Source: CAG-791 sp045113775 (GTDB lineage: Bacteria; Bacillota; Clostridia; Lachnospirales; Lachnospiraceae). From it: a stretch of DNA of 15,972 nt. Of the stretch, positions 7,433 through 15,606 are shown piece by piece. Location: positions 1-15,972 of the forward strand of contig JBGUJH010000012.1 of assembly GCA_045113775.1 (NCBI GenBank). The letters run 5' to 3'. Below the pieces are notes generated by a model that saw nothing but the letters and a program-made list of their open reading frames with translations, had not been told where the DNA came from and did not search any database. The translations under genes and the position numbers were made by a program. Positions within the stretch are counted from its first letter, which is position 1, and each line of letters starts with the position of its first letter.

Positions 7433-9367
7433 ATGTATAAATTCATAAAAGACAGCGCACCCTCCTTTACCGGAAAACTCCGGGTGCTCGCTGTTTTGGC
7501 AATCCTGGTGGCGGCGGCATTTTCCGGCTGTTCAAATGCTCTCCGGACTGATAATATTTCTGATAAACAAAAAACATTCATTCTCTATGGAAATGATGAT
7601 CCGGAAGATCTGGAGATACTTAAGCGCAGACTGGATCTGTTCGCGGGCAAAGACAGATACTCACTGGAACCGAACGGCGGCGCTTACACTCTGAGTCTCC
7701 CCGCTTCTCTATGCAGCAGCGATGAGCTCCTGACCCTCTGTGTGGAGGAACTTCTGACCTCGCCGTGCCGGATCAGCGCTGCCTGTTCCCCTCTGAATAA
7801 CGACAGCAGGTTATCCATGGCAAGAATTATCACAGTCGCACAGCCTGCTCCTGAAAACTGCCGCGGTATGAAAGTGGAAGAACTGACCGAGGATAATGAG
7901 CTCTCGGGGAATGACGGTCCGCTGACGCTCGACATGAATACTCCTCCCGCCCGCAGGCTGATACTGGAATTTGATGAGGAGACGGCCGGCAGTATGAGGG
8001 CTGCGATCGATCAAGGCTGTGATCTGTGCCTGAAAGATAATACCTTTTTCGTCGGCTATGAAACGAACCGCTACAGTTCGGAATGGCCGCTTACTGTGTG
8101 CCCGGATGATCCGGACGCTTTCTATGTCGATTATAATGAAACAGATTTCCTCTATGGAAATGAGGGCCTGTTCTACTACAATCTGACACATGATGCGCTT
8201 TCCCGCCCGTATAATTACTGCGAAGCCGATGAGATCCTCTGGGAGGACCCGGAAGAAAGCACGTCGTCCGGTTCCAATCAGTGCAGAGAAGATGAACTGA
8301 ATAGTTCTTTCCTGTTCTTTCAGTTATCATCTTATGATAAACCGTCTGCCGACGAGCGCTCCCAGGTTCGCATGCTCTTATTGAGGAGACTTGACCTTCT
8401 CAGTTCTCCCTACGCATACGGGCAGACTGATGACGGATCAATCTGTGTCAAAATACAGTCTCCGAGGATCAATATGGCCGTCCTCACACTCCTCGCTTCA
8501 TGCAGCGGATCCCCGATGCGCCTCTCGATCCCGGGATCTTCTCAGAAGCTCTCGCCCAGATACATGCATGTGCAATATGATCCGGATACTTCCGCTTTCG
8601 AAGTATCCCTTCCATCGGAAGCCGCGTCAGAACTGAACGATTTGCTGCATGTGCAGATGCAGAGCGTAACGGGAGCAAACGCGCCTTTTCAGCAGATCCC
8701 GATCTACCTTTGTGCCGGCAGCACGCCTGTTGCGCGCTGTACCACAGATGTATTTTTTGATCCTGCCCACATGACATTTAAGGAGATCTATCTGCCTGAA
8801 GACAGCGGGGAAATACCGTGGTTTACCGCTCTTGTCCAGGAATCGGCTAATTTACACCAGTCCTCCCTTCCTGACCTGGATCTGGACTATATGTATTTTC
8901 ACGACAGCGAAGGCGATACCTTTGGCGCTTCCGTAGAATTTCCATTGAAGCAGCGCTCTGCCGTCTCTGTGTCGGAAATAGCTGCCAAAATACAGAAGAT
9001 CCTGCCCGGAGCGCAGGTGGAGCTCTCAGTTGACTCAAGAACTCTGATGATCCATATGAATCTGCCGGCTGATGAGAATATGGTCAGCAGTATCTTCTCA
9101 CTGGCCCCTGAGCTCTTTGAGGCGTGCGCTCTGAATAAACAATTCTATGAGCACGTCCGGATCTATCCGTTTGACCCGGTCGGCGATGAACGTTGTCTGC
9201 TGACTTTTGATAAGAAAGCTGAAGGAAGTGTCTCTTTTTTAGGCATGTTGTGCAACGGAAGGCTCACACCTTACAAAGAGGAGATCGCTGAAGCAATACA
9301 ACAGGATTCTTTCTTTAAAGCAATGGTCGGCGATTACGGCACAGGGTGGGTCTATAAGGACTTTTAG
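7433..9367 (+). CDS. putative lipoprotein with two SecD periplasmic-head-like repeats
   Basis: A 644-residue protein, 23 bp after the TIR gene, with AGAAAGGAGG (7411-7420) before the ATG, so the two are very probably cotranscribed. A basic N-terminus, a hydrophobic stretch (17-30) and FSGC (30-33) suggest a lipoprotein anchored at Cys33; the lipobox is not canonical because Phe is at -3. I do not recognise it as a named family. It shows an internal duplication: LEILKRRLDLFAGKDRYSLE (60-79) parallels VRMLLLRRLDLLSSPYAYGQ (312-331), each followed by a strand and a helix. Each also precedes a segment like SecD P1: RRLILEFDEETAGSMRAAI (174-192) and FEVSLPSEAASELNDLL (389-405), the latter followed by IPIYLCAGSTPVARC. 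No SecD membrane helices are present. It may partner the extracytoplasmic part of the TIR protein. The SecD relation is inference. Confidence 0.72.
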   Translation: MYKFIKDSAPSFTGKLRVLAVLAILVAAAFSGCSNALRTDNISDKQKTFILYGNDDPEDLEILKRRLDLFAGKDRYSLEPNGGAYTLSLPASLCSSDELLTLCVEELLTSPCRISAACSPLNNDSRLSMARIITVAQPAPENCRGMKVEELTEDNELSGNDGPLTLDMNTPPARRLILEFDEETAGSMRAAIDQGCDLCLKDNTFFVGYETNRYSSEWPLTVCPDDPDAFYVDYNETDFLYGNEGLFYYNLTHDALSRPYNYCEADEILWEDPEESTSSGSNQCREDELNSSFLFFQLSSYDKPSADERSQVRMLLLRRLDLLSSPYAYGQTDDGSICVKIQSPRINMAVLTLLASCSGSPMRLSIPGSSQKLSPRYMHVQYDPDTSAFEVSLPSEAASELNDLLHVQMQSVTGANAPFQQIPIYLCAGSTPVARCTTDVFFDPAHMTFKEIYLPEDSGEIPWFTALVQESANLHQSSLPDLDLDYMYFHDSEGDTFGASVEFPLKQRSAVSVSEIAAKIQKILPGAQVELSVDSRTLMIHMNLPADENMVSSIFSLAPELFEACALNKQFYEHVRIYPFDPVGDERCLLTFDKKAEGSVSFLGMLCNGRLTPYKEEIAEAIQQDSFFKAMVGDYGTGWVYKDF

Positions 9368-9384
9368 AGCGCAAAATAAAGCCC

Positions 9385-9413
9385 TTGATAATTGTTACAA
9401 GAATATGTATGAT
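9385..9413 (+). promoter_or_regulatory. sigma-A promoter for the secreted HELFH protein gene
   Basis: TTGATA (9385-9390) and TATGAT (9408-9413) are separated by exactly 17 bases. This predicts a transcript start near 9420 and a leader of about 50 bases. No terminator hairpin is visible between 9368 and this promoter, so read-through from the TIR operon is possible too. Confidence 0.75.
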
Positions 9414-9470
9414 TTATTATGTATATTAATGTGGTTTACGCTGCCAACAATAATTAAAGGAGTATAAATA

Positions 9471-12011
9471 ATGAGTCGTTTATTGATCAAATTAAAAAAA
9501 TCACTGATCTGCTTTATGGCTCTCGCCACCTCTGCTTCCATGCTCGCTCCTGTTTCAGTATATGCGACGGAAACGACATCCGAAGTAAACATTGATAATC
9601 ACACGCAGGGACGCGATAATGCCAAGACCGTAAGCGGGATCACCATCGGTGATGTGGACGCGCCCAAGGAAGGTGTCCGTCTTGACGACACTGCCGTAGT
9701 GACGACCGCCGAGGGTGAGACATGGGAAATTCCCGTGATCTGGATCGGTGAGAATTTAAAGCCTGACACCGGCCTTGCCGGCAAAGGCAGTTACCTGCCG
9801 GTACTGGCTTATGTGGTCCCTGACGAGTACACGATCAGAAATGATGACGCCAGAGACAGAGGATACAAGATCACCCTCACCGAGGACCTGCTCAAGCTGT
9901 TCGGCGAGGAAAAGATCATCTCCGTCTACGAGAACAAGACCAGGATCACTTATATTATCCCTGCAAAGCTCAAGGATCTTTTTGCTCAGAAGGGCACCGT
10001 TAAGAATCCCACAGATGCAGGCGGAAATGAGTACGTCTCGGAAGATCAGGTCGCGCCTTTCAAGGATGACGCTGAAGAAGAACCCGCTCAGGAACAGGAA
10101 AAAGAACCTGAACAGGAACCGGAAGAAAAGCCCGAACAGGAGCAGGAAGAAGAACCTGCTAAGGAGCAGGAAGAAGAACCTGAGCAGGAAGAAGATCCGG
10201 CACCGGAACAGGAAGAAGATGAGGAAGAGGAAGATAGTTACTCTCACATCGTCAATGTCCACTGCGACGCCAATGCCAAAGAGGCACTTTCTGAATCTGA
10301 CCTGGAATTCCTGGCGGATCTCGTTGTCAATACGCTGGAGCCTCAGGCGGTCAATCTTTTGATCAAGAAATTCCCTGCGTTTAAAAAAGCAGCTGAGAAT
10401 AAGGAAATTGGCAGCTGGATCACTGTTGTCGTCAGTTATCAGGAAGGCTCTGATACCTACGGTTATGCGACCCCCGGCAGGACCACTGATAACACTTATC
10501 CGGACTACAAGTTTGTATACCGTCTCACTGTAAATGCCGCACCGCTCACTGATCATAAAGAGAATGGTGAAGCGGTTGTCAACAGAGATGTCAATTCCGA
10601 CAGCATAAAAACTCTTGCCAATACAGTTGTTCATGAACTCTTCCACTGTATCTCGTTTGACTACAACAGGCCGGGGCTGACAGGCATGCTCTACACCAGC
10701 GACGGATTGAAGGATTATTTTGAGGATCCGGAAGTTAAAGTCCTGTATCCGTATTGGTTCATGGAGGGAACAGCATCTACTGTTGAGAACAACTGGCAGT
10801 TCCGCCAGGATTCTTTTAAACTCCTGCGCACACCGGTCAACGGAGATCCGGATCCGGAAGGCTACAGCCATGATCTGCTCGTAAAAAGATATGTCGATGG
10901 ACGCATTCACAAAAATGAAAACGGCGAGTTGGTGTGTGACAACAACTTTGATATAGAGTTCTGCAATGGCAAAGACAAAAATGGCCGTGATTGCGACAAC
11001 ATCGACAGCCACTATGTCGGCGGATATCTGGCCTGCTTGTATCTGTATGAGCTTGCTGCCAAAAGCGATTCCGAAATCGGCACTTCCGTAAGTACGGACG
11101 GCGGGAATACAGAAATCAGCAGTGAGAAGCTCCGGCTCGGCATGGATTCCATATTGAAGAGAATGCATAATGGTGAGACTCTGGACCAGGTGATCAACAG
11201 CATCTCAGGGGGCGCTTACAAGGATACGGCTGATTTTGAGGCGCGCTTCATAAAGGGACCCAAAGATGAAACCGACGGCAAATACAGCTTGGACGGAGAT
11301 GCGGAATCTGTGAGCTTTGTCTGTGACTTTATGAACTACATGAACAGAATTGACCAAGCCAAAGCAGATGGTCAACGAACCAATTACGCTAATGGCTCTG
11401 TCCTGTTTGATTTTGAGGAGGATTTTGTCTCCCCGCTCAGTTTCGAGGGCACTTATACCGCGCCGGTACTCCAGCCGCTGGATGATGAGGACGGGGAGTT
11501 CCAGGAATTTGCAAGATCGACCGTCAAAGACAGCTTTGCCTATTCCACCGGAGGCCAGTCTCTGAGCGGAAAATCTGCCGGTGCATCCGGCACAAATGCT
11601 TCCAATAACACTCTGACTTCTGTCACTCCTGCGCAGGAGAGCTCTGCTTTACCTGAGGCTGCAAAAGAAATAACTGAAGCGGCTGTCGGCAGTACTACAG
11701 AAGTGCTGATCGAATCAGGTGCTGCATATGCTACTGATGAAGGCACCGTTTCCGAATCTTCCTCTGATGAAGGCGCAGATGAAACAGCTTCTGAGATTGC
11801 TGCTGAGGGCTCCTCAGTGGAAGCTGCCACACAGGCCGACACGGCGCCGGCTCCTGAGGCTTCTTCAGAAACCACGGCTGAAGCCGCTTCTGAAGCCGAA
11901 GCTGAGACTTCAGAACCTGCAGACGCTGCTACAGAGGCATCTTCAGAAGGCGAATCCGCTTCTGCGGAAGAGCCTGAAGCCGCTCCTGCCGGAGAAACAA
12001 CTCAGGAATAA
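9471..12011 (+). CDS. secreted putative zinc metallopeptidase with Glu/Pro/Gln-rich linker
   Basis: An 846-residue exported protein; AAAGGAG lies 8 bases before the ATG. The signal peptide has a basic start, a hydrophobic core (11-28) and a likely cut after VYA (30-32). A folded N-terminal part (about 50-195) is unrecognised. Residues 201-255 are almost only Glu, Pro, Gln and Asp. The second part carries HELFH (388-392) and then WFMEGTAS (429-436); with Glu432 as third ligand this is a gluzincin (peptidase MA-like) arrangement, and HYVGGYLACLYLYEL downstream fits the following helix. The last 150 or so residues are Ser/Ala/Glu/Thr-rich low complexity. There is no LPXTG motif, transmembrane tail or cell-wall repeat, so the protein is either released or held by an unseen interaction. 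The peptidase call rests on the motif and is moderate; substrate unknown. Confidence 0.8.
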   Translation: MSRLLIKLKKSLICFMALATSASMLAPVSVYATETTSEVNIDNHTQGRDNAKTVSGITIGDVDAPKEGVRLDDTAVVTTAEGETWEIPVIWIGENLKPDTGLAGKGSYLPVLAYVVPDEYTIRNDDARDRGYKITLTEDLLKLFGEEKIISVYENKTRITYIIPAKLKDLFAQKGTVKNPTDAGGNEYVSEDQVAPFKDDAEEEPAQEQEKEPEQEPEEKPEQEQEEEPAKEQEEEPEQEEDPAPEQEEDEEEEDSYSHIVNVHCDANAKEALSESDLEFLADLVVNTLEPQAVNLLIKKFPAFKKAAENKEIGSWITVVVSYQEGSDTYGYATPGRTTDNTYPDYKFVYRLTVNAAPLTDHKENGEAVVNRDVNSDSIKTLANTVVHELFHCISFDYNRPGLTGMLYTSDGLKDYFEDPEVKVLYPYWFMEGTASTVENNWQFRQDSFKLLRTPVNGDPDPEGYSHDLLVKRYVDGRIHKNENGELVCDNNFDIEFCNGKDKNGRDCDNIDSHYVGGYLACLYLYELAAKSDSEIGTSVSTDGGNTEISSEKLRLGMDSILKRMHNGETLDQVINSISGGAYKDTADFEARFIKGPKDETDGKYSLDGDAESVSFVCDFMNYMNRIDQAKADGQRTNYANGSVLFDFEEDFVSPLSFEGTYTAPVLQPLDDEDGEFQEFARSTVKDSFAYSTGGQSLSGKSAGASGTNASNNTLTSVTPAQESSALPEAAKEITEAAVGSTTEVLIESGAAYATDEGTVSESSSDEGADETASEIAAEGSSVEAATQADTAPAPEASSETTAEAASEAEAETSEPADAATEASSEGESASAEEPEAAPAGETTQE

Positions 12012-12027
12012 GAATAACCGGACTTTT

Positions 12028-12057
12028 AAGGGATTGTCAGTTTTGACAGTCCCTTTT
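12028..12057 (+). terminator. terminator of the secreted peptidase-like gene
   Basis: A 12-bp stem, AAGGGATTGTCA with TGACAGTCCCTT (one G-T wobble), encloses a 4-base loop. It is followed by a short T run, 17 bases after the stop codon. Confidence 0.8.
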
Positions 12058-12062
12058 AATTT

Positions 12063-12298
12063 GCAGCAAACTACCCTAGAGGTCGGCTTGGCCGGGAACA
12101 AACTACCCTAGCAGCAAACTACCCTAGAGGTCGGCCTGGCCGGCAGCAAACTACCCTAGAGGTCGGCTTGGCCGGCAGCAAACTACCCTAGAGGTCGGCT
12201 TGGCCTAGAGGTCGCTTGGCCGGGACCTCTGGGGTGGCTTGCTTCTGGTGGCAGGACCTCTGGGGTAGTTTGCTTCTTTCTGGGGTAGTTTGCTTCTT
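12063..12298. repeat. repeat array 1: 32-bp tandem units then inverted copies, core CTACCCTAGAGGTC
   Basis: Direct copies start at 12071, 12103 (cut short), 12119, 12151 and 12183, with a partial copy at 12204. Steps are 32, 16, 32 and 32 bases, so the short copy removes exactly half a unit. Each full unit is the 14-bp core, a GC-rich linker (CGGCTTGGCCGG) and CAGCAAA. Inverted copies follow at 12224-12242, 12254-12272 and, cut short, 12280-12292. The inverted copies read CTCTGGGGTAG instead of the exact complement CTCTAGGGTAG, which keeps pairing in RNA as a U-G wobble. The turn-around at 12204-12233 forms a 10-bp stem with a GCTTGGCCGG loop. The array follows the peptidase terminator. There are no spacers of even length, so it is not a CRISPR. 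Confidence 0.85.
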
Positions 12299-12692
12299 GT
12301 TGGAATATAGCAGTAATTATTACTACTACGGCCTCCATAAGATTTTGCGCTTACCAGCAAATAACATCAAAATCAGTGCATTTTCTGCCAGAGTTGTATC
12401 AAAACACAGTATTCAGAAGGGGATGCCCCCATATTGCAGCACGCGAATTAGTATGAATGGAGGCAACCTTCCCTCAAATGAATGAATTAATCCAACCGAG
12501 CATAATAATCAGCTTAAATATGCCCTTAATTTGCCATTCTCAATTATTTCCATGGAGGCCGGATAGCCCCAGGCAAGCCCTATAATCCAACATCCAGACT
12601 CAGGCCCTCCTCACAAGCTCATGCCAGTCCAACAACCTAGCTCAGGCCCCCTCACAAACTCAGCGCTCAAACCACCTCAGAGGTCGACATAT
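12299..12692. other. intergenic stretch without a supported gene
   Basis: This stretch of about 390 bases lies between repeat array 1 and the terminator of the beta-helix gene. It contains no ORF with a ribosome site. The first part (to about 12550) is AT-richer and unrecognised; it may be a remnant of a mobile or repeat element. The last part holds two near-copies of CTCAGGCCC-CTCACAA-CTCA (12599-12621 and 12641-12662). A fragment CAGAGGTC at 12678-12685 echoes the array core. Confidence 0.5.
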
Positions 12693-12724
12693 AAAAATCC
12701 CCTGGCACGCCGTGCCCGGGGATT
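12693..12724 (-). terminator. terminator of the beta-helix protein gene
   Basis: On the minus strand, AATCCCC (12724-12718) pairs with GGGGATT (12702-12696) around an inner GGCAC/GTGCC stem with a 3-base loop and one mismatch. A run of five T follows (12697-12693). It lies about 45 bases beyond the stop codon. Confidence 0.85.
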
Positions 12725-12769
12725 GTCTTCGCTTTTATGCAGTTTATGAGGTGCTAAGCCTTATCTGGC

Positions 12770-14059
12770 TCACCATCTTCCGCCGCCCATGCCGCCTTTT
12801 CCGCCACGTCCTCCCATCATCTGGTTGGAAATGGTATCGGTCTCGGTACCATTTACGATCAGCGTGCCGCCGGTTTTCTCGCAAGTTCCGTCATAGTCGA
12901 AAGAACTCTGCGCCGTGATATCCAGCGTGCCGCCGGTGATGACGAGGTTTCCGTTGGAATCCACCGCATCCGTATCACCGGATCCCATCACGATTGTGAC
13001 ATATCCGCCGTTAAATTCAGCAACGGGCGTGATCTTAGCGGATTTGTAAGAGGCGTTGATCGCGTCATCACTGGCTTCAATATTGATCGTGCCTCCGTTG
13101 ATCTGGATCCAGGTTGCCTCAAGGCCTTCGTGCGCAGCGAGATTGAGTTCTCCACCGTCGATCTGGATTATCGTTGTGGCATGCACGGCATCGTCATCAG
13201 ACTGAACATTCAGTGTTCCGCCGCAGATATATACAAACCCGACTGTATCATCATCGTCATTTTCGGCGTGGAGAGCATCTTTATTTGTCTTGATGTTGAT
13301 CGTACCGTCCGCGATCCTTATGGAATCATTTGCTTCAAGCGCATCCGCTGAACATGTGATATTGATCGTGCCGCCGGTGATCTTGAGATCATCTTTGCTT
13401 GTAACGCCGTTATCTGACGACTGGATCGTCAATGTTCCGGTACCATTAAGGACCAGATCATCTTTGCTGAAGATGACAGCATCCGTATTGGTATCGCCGT
13501 CAGCTGTGAATGTTCCTGTCACTGCAAGTGTATTCTCAGTTCCGGTCGTAGTCACAAATACTTTGTCCGCGCTCTTTACATAGATGCAGGGTGTACTGTC
13601 ATTTGTGATGGAAACGCCGTCCAGAACGATCTGTACTTTATCCTCATCTCCGGCATTGACAATAATCGAAGCGTTCTTGGCAGTTCCTGTGATCACGTAG
13701 ACACCTTTAGTCGTGATCTCAATGGTCTGTCCGTCAGAGATGGTGTAGCTTTGTGCCTCACTGAGATCCGCTTCCTGCTCCAGATCTCTGCTCGTAAACA
13801 TGTCGCTTGTATCCAGCGCTCCACCGCTCACCATACCCAGGTTAGCAGTTGCAGCTGCGTCTTCAGCTTCATCTGAGTCTGTAACGAGATCCCCCTCACT
13901 TTCTGATGTGTACTCAGAAACAACTGCTGTATTCTCTGACGCATACGCAGTGTCTGATGTTCCGAAGGCTCCCGACATAACACTGAATCCCGCGACTGCC
14001 GAAATTGTGAATGCTGCCCCTGCAGCTGCGGCCATTTTCATTAAATCTGTTCTCTTCAT
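12770..14059 (-). CDS. secreted Cthe_2159-like carbohydrate-binding beta-helix protein
   Basis: The start is ATG 14059, with AAGGAG 5 bases upstream; an in-frame ATG at 14113 has no ribosome site and would put 18 polar residues before the signal peptide. The protein has 429 residues. A signal peptide is likely cut after TAYA (37-40). An acidic, disordered stretch (42-100) follows. Residues 105-405 are made of repeated strand-turn units such as DLVLNGTGTLTIQSSDNGV, DLKITGGTINITCSADAL and IQINGGTINIEASDDAI, each ending in an Asp/Ala-rich turn. This is the pattern of Cthe_2159 (DUF4353) parallel beta-helices, which bind acidic polysaccharide such as polygalacturonate in the founding member. The C-terminus is Gly/Arg/Met-rich (QMMGGRGGKGGMGGGRW). 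The Asp-rich turns suggest bound calcium. Family placement is good; the ligand here is inferred. I see no clear promoter upstream. Confidence 0.85.
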   Translation of the reverse strand: MKRTDLMKMAAAAGAAFTISAVAGFSVMSGAFGTSDTAYASENTAVVSEYTSESEGDLVTDSDEAEDAAATANLGMVSGGALDTSDMFTSRDLEQEADLSEAQSYTISDGQTIEITTKGVYVITGTAKNASIIVNAGDEDKVQIVLDGVSITNDSTPCIYVKSADKVFVTTTGTENTLAVTGTFTADGDTNTDAVIFSKDDLVLNGTGTLTIQSSDNGVTSKDDLKITGGTINITCSADALEANDSIRIADGTINIKTNKDALHAENDDDDTVGFVYICGGTLNVQSDDDAVHATTIIQIDGGELNLAAHEGLEATWIQINGGTINIEASDDAINASYKSAKITPVAEFNGGYVTIVMGSGDTDAVDSNGNLVITGGTLDITAQSSFDYDGTCEKTGGTLIVNGTETDTISNQMMGGRGGKGGMGGGRW

Positions 14060-14245
14060 ATATACTCCTTTTCTTTTCCAATTCTCATTTCTCAAGGTCC
14101 GCTTAATGATCAAATTGTTCTGATCTGTATCTTGTTTATGACACCATTATTGAGTATGAACCTTATTTGAAACTTAGAGCATAATTCAGTTTTGAATATT
14201 TTTGTTATGAAAAAGAGGAGCTTCCGTGAAGAATGTGTGAACGAG

Positions 14246-14373
14246 ATACCCTAGAGGTCACCCCATGTGGAACAAACTACCCTAGAGGTCACCCCATGTA
14301 GAGGTCACCCGCACCGAATGAACAAACTACCCTAGAGGTCACCCGCACAGACAGACAAACTACCCTAGAGGTC
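14246..14373. repeat. repeat array 2, same core with different linkers
   Basis: Core copies begin at 14246 (first base changed), 14277, 14327 and 14360, with a partial copy GTAGAGGTC at 14299. Spacing is irregular (31, 50 and 33 bases). Linkers are ACCCCATG-type in the first two and ACCCGCAC-type in the later ones, unlike the CGGCTTGGCCGG linker of array 1. Orientation is the same as the direct copies of array 1. The array lies between the start side of the beta-helix gene and the terminator of the antiporter gene. Confidence 0.8.
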
Positions 14374-14383
14374 CCCGAAACAC

Positions 14384-14442
14384 AAAAAAAGAGCTGTGAA
14401 GCCTGAGCTTTGCCATCAAAACTCATTATCTTCACAGCTCTT
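14384..14442 (-). terminator. terminator of the CaCA antiporter gene
   Basis: On the minus strand, AAGAGCTGTGAAG (14442-14430) pairs perfectly with CTTCACAGCTCTT (14401-14389) across a 28-base loop. A run of seven T follows (14390-14384). It lies about 45 bases beyond the stop codon. Confidence 0.85.
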
Positions 14443-14488
14443 ATCAAGCCTTCTTACAAGGCCCGACGCCGTATTGGGTAATCTTTCC

Positions 14489-15517
14489 TCATCTGAGGAT
14501 CGCGAACGCCATATCAGCTGCATAAACAGCAACCATTACCAGACCTTCTTTTCTCTCGATCTTTCCGTCGTTAGCGCAGAACAGGAATGCCAGAAGGCTG
14601 ATCCCGATCAGGATCATCAGGTCGAACATGGACGCCATGTTGACAGCTACCGGATGGATCATAGCAGAGATGCCGAGGATGAACATCATGTTGAAGATGT
14701 TGGAGCCGACCACGTTGCCGACAGCCAGCCCGGTCTCGCCCTTGCGGGCTGCGACGATCGAAGTCACGAGCTCGGGGAGTGAAGTTCCAAGAGCAATTAC
14801 AGTGAGACCGATCAGGGTTTCAGACATTCCGGCTGCTGCCGCGATGAACTTTGCGCTGTTTACTACTGCCTGGCCGCCGGCCACGATCAGTGCAAGGCCG
14901 AACACGATCATCAGAAGGCTCTTGCCGACAGACTGTGTGCCCTCTTCTTCTGCTTCCTCTTCCGCTGCGCTGTCTTTTGACGCAAAGATCAGATACAAAA
15001 TGTAACCTGCGAATATCGCGATGAGGGCAATACCGACGATCCTGCTCACGACGCCGACGTTCAGTTCCATTGTGCCCTCAGGAAGCGTGCCTGTGAGAAA
15101 AGCTCTGATCTCATCAGTTACAAGCGCATGATTTGCTCCGACCAGTGCCAGGAAACCGGATGTCAGGAGCAGGAACAGGGAGCCTGCGATCGTGAAAGGA
15201 AAATCTCTCTTCAGGATCACTTTGTCAACCGGAACGGGATGAATGATCGCGCACACACCGAGGACCATCAGCGTATTAAAAATATTGGAACCCACCACAT
15301 TGCTCAGTGCGATCTCATTGGATCCCTGAAGTGCGGCAGATGTGCTTACTGCCAGCTCCGGTGCGCTGGTTCCGAGTGCCACGATCGTAAGTCCGACGAT
15401 CACGCTCGGGATTCCGAAACTCTTGGCCAGTGCCGCGCTTCCGTCTACGAAGAAATCCGCGCCCTTGATCAGTGCCACAAATCCGATTAAGAGAATCCCA
15501 AGATTAACAAACAGCAT
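14489..15517 (-). CDS. CaCA-family cation antiporter (YrbG-like Na+/Ca2+ exchanger)
   Basis: The start is ATG 15517, with AAGGAGG 5 bases upstream; a start at 15589 would lie in the terminator of the leader. The protein has 342 residues. It shows the two inverted alpha repeats of the family: GTSAPEL (49-55) with SNVVGSNIFNTL (72-83), and GTSLPEL (244-250) with GNVVGSNIFNMM (267-278). These hold the acidic and asparagine residues that bind the cation. About ten membrane helices are split by an acidic cytoplasmic loop (EEEAEEEG, 186-193). Family members exchange Ca2+ against Na+ or H+. The leader is a probable Mn2+ riboswitch, which suggests this member exports Mn2+, alone or as well as Ca2+. 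It stands alone with its own promoter and terminator. Confidence 0.93.
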   Translation of the reverse strand: MLFVNLGILLIGFVALIKGADFFVDGSAALAKSFGIPSVIVGLTIVALGTSAPELAVSTSAALQGSNEIALSNVVGSNIFNTLMVLGVCAIIHPVPVDKVILKRDFPFTIAGSLFLLLTSGFLALVGANHALVTDEIRAFLTGTLPEGTMELNVGVVSRIVGIALIAIFAGYILYLIFASKDSAAEEEAEEEGTQSVGKSLLMIVFGLALIVAGGQAVVNSAKFIAAAAGMSETLIGLTVIALGTSLPELVTSIVAARKGETGLAVGNVVGSNIFNMMFILGISAMIHPVAVNMASMFDLMILIGISLLAFLFCANDGKIERKEGLVMVAVYAADMAFAILR

Positions 15518-15562
15518 TTTTTCCTCCTTTTCCTGTCCTTTCCGAAGGCTGATTAATAATGT

Positions 15563-15606
15563 AAAAAAAAGACTCTTACCACAGATCACTTCTGTGGTAA
15601 AAGTCT
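15563..15606 (-). terminator. leader terminator, the switching hairpin of the riboswitch
   Basis: On the minus strand a 16-bp stem (15606-15591 with 15585-15570, one U-G wobble) has a 5-base loop AGTGA. Eight T follow (15570-15563), before the antiporter's ribosome site. Its first strand includes CTTTTACC (15603-15596), which is also the 3' strand of aptamer helix P1, so the two structures exclude each other. Confidence 0.88.

Noticed and set aside
9756..11168. 470-residue minus-strand ORF opposite the peptidase-like gene
   Set aside because: It is antisense to a gene with a signal peptide, ribosome site and promoter. Its composition (long Phe/Leu runs) is the complement of the Glu-rich linker, and it has no ribosome site.
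12216..12485. 89-residue plus-strand ORF starting in repeat array 1
   Set aside because: It begins inside the inverted repeats and has no ribosome site; the open frame follows from repeat composition.
12063..14373. CRISPR array interpretation of the CTACCCTAGAGGTC repeats
   Set aside because: The intervening sequences are themselves repeated or vary irregularly in length, copies invert, and no cas gene is present.
14396..14782. 128-residue plus-strand ORF
   Set aside because: It starts in the antiporter terminator and runs antisense to the antiporter gene, with no coding signal of its own.
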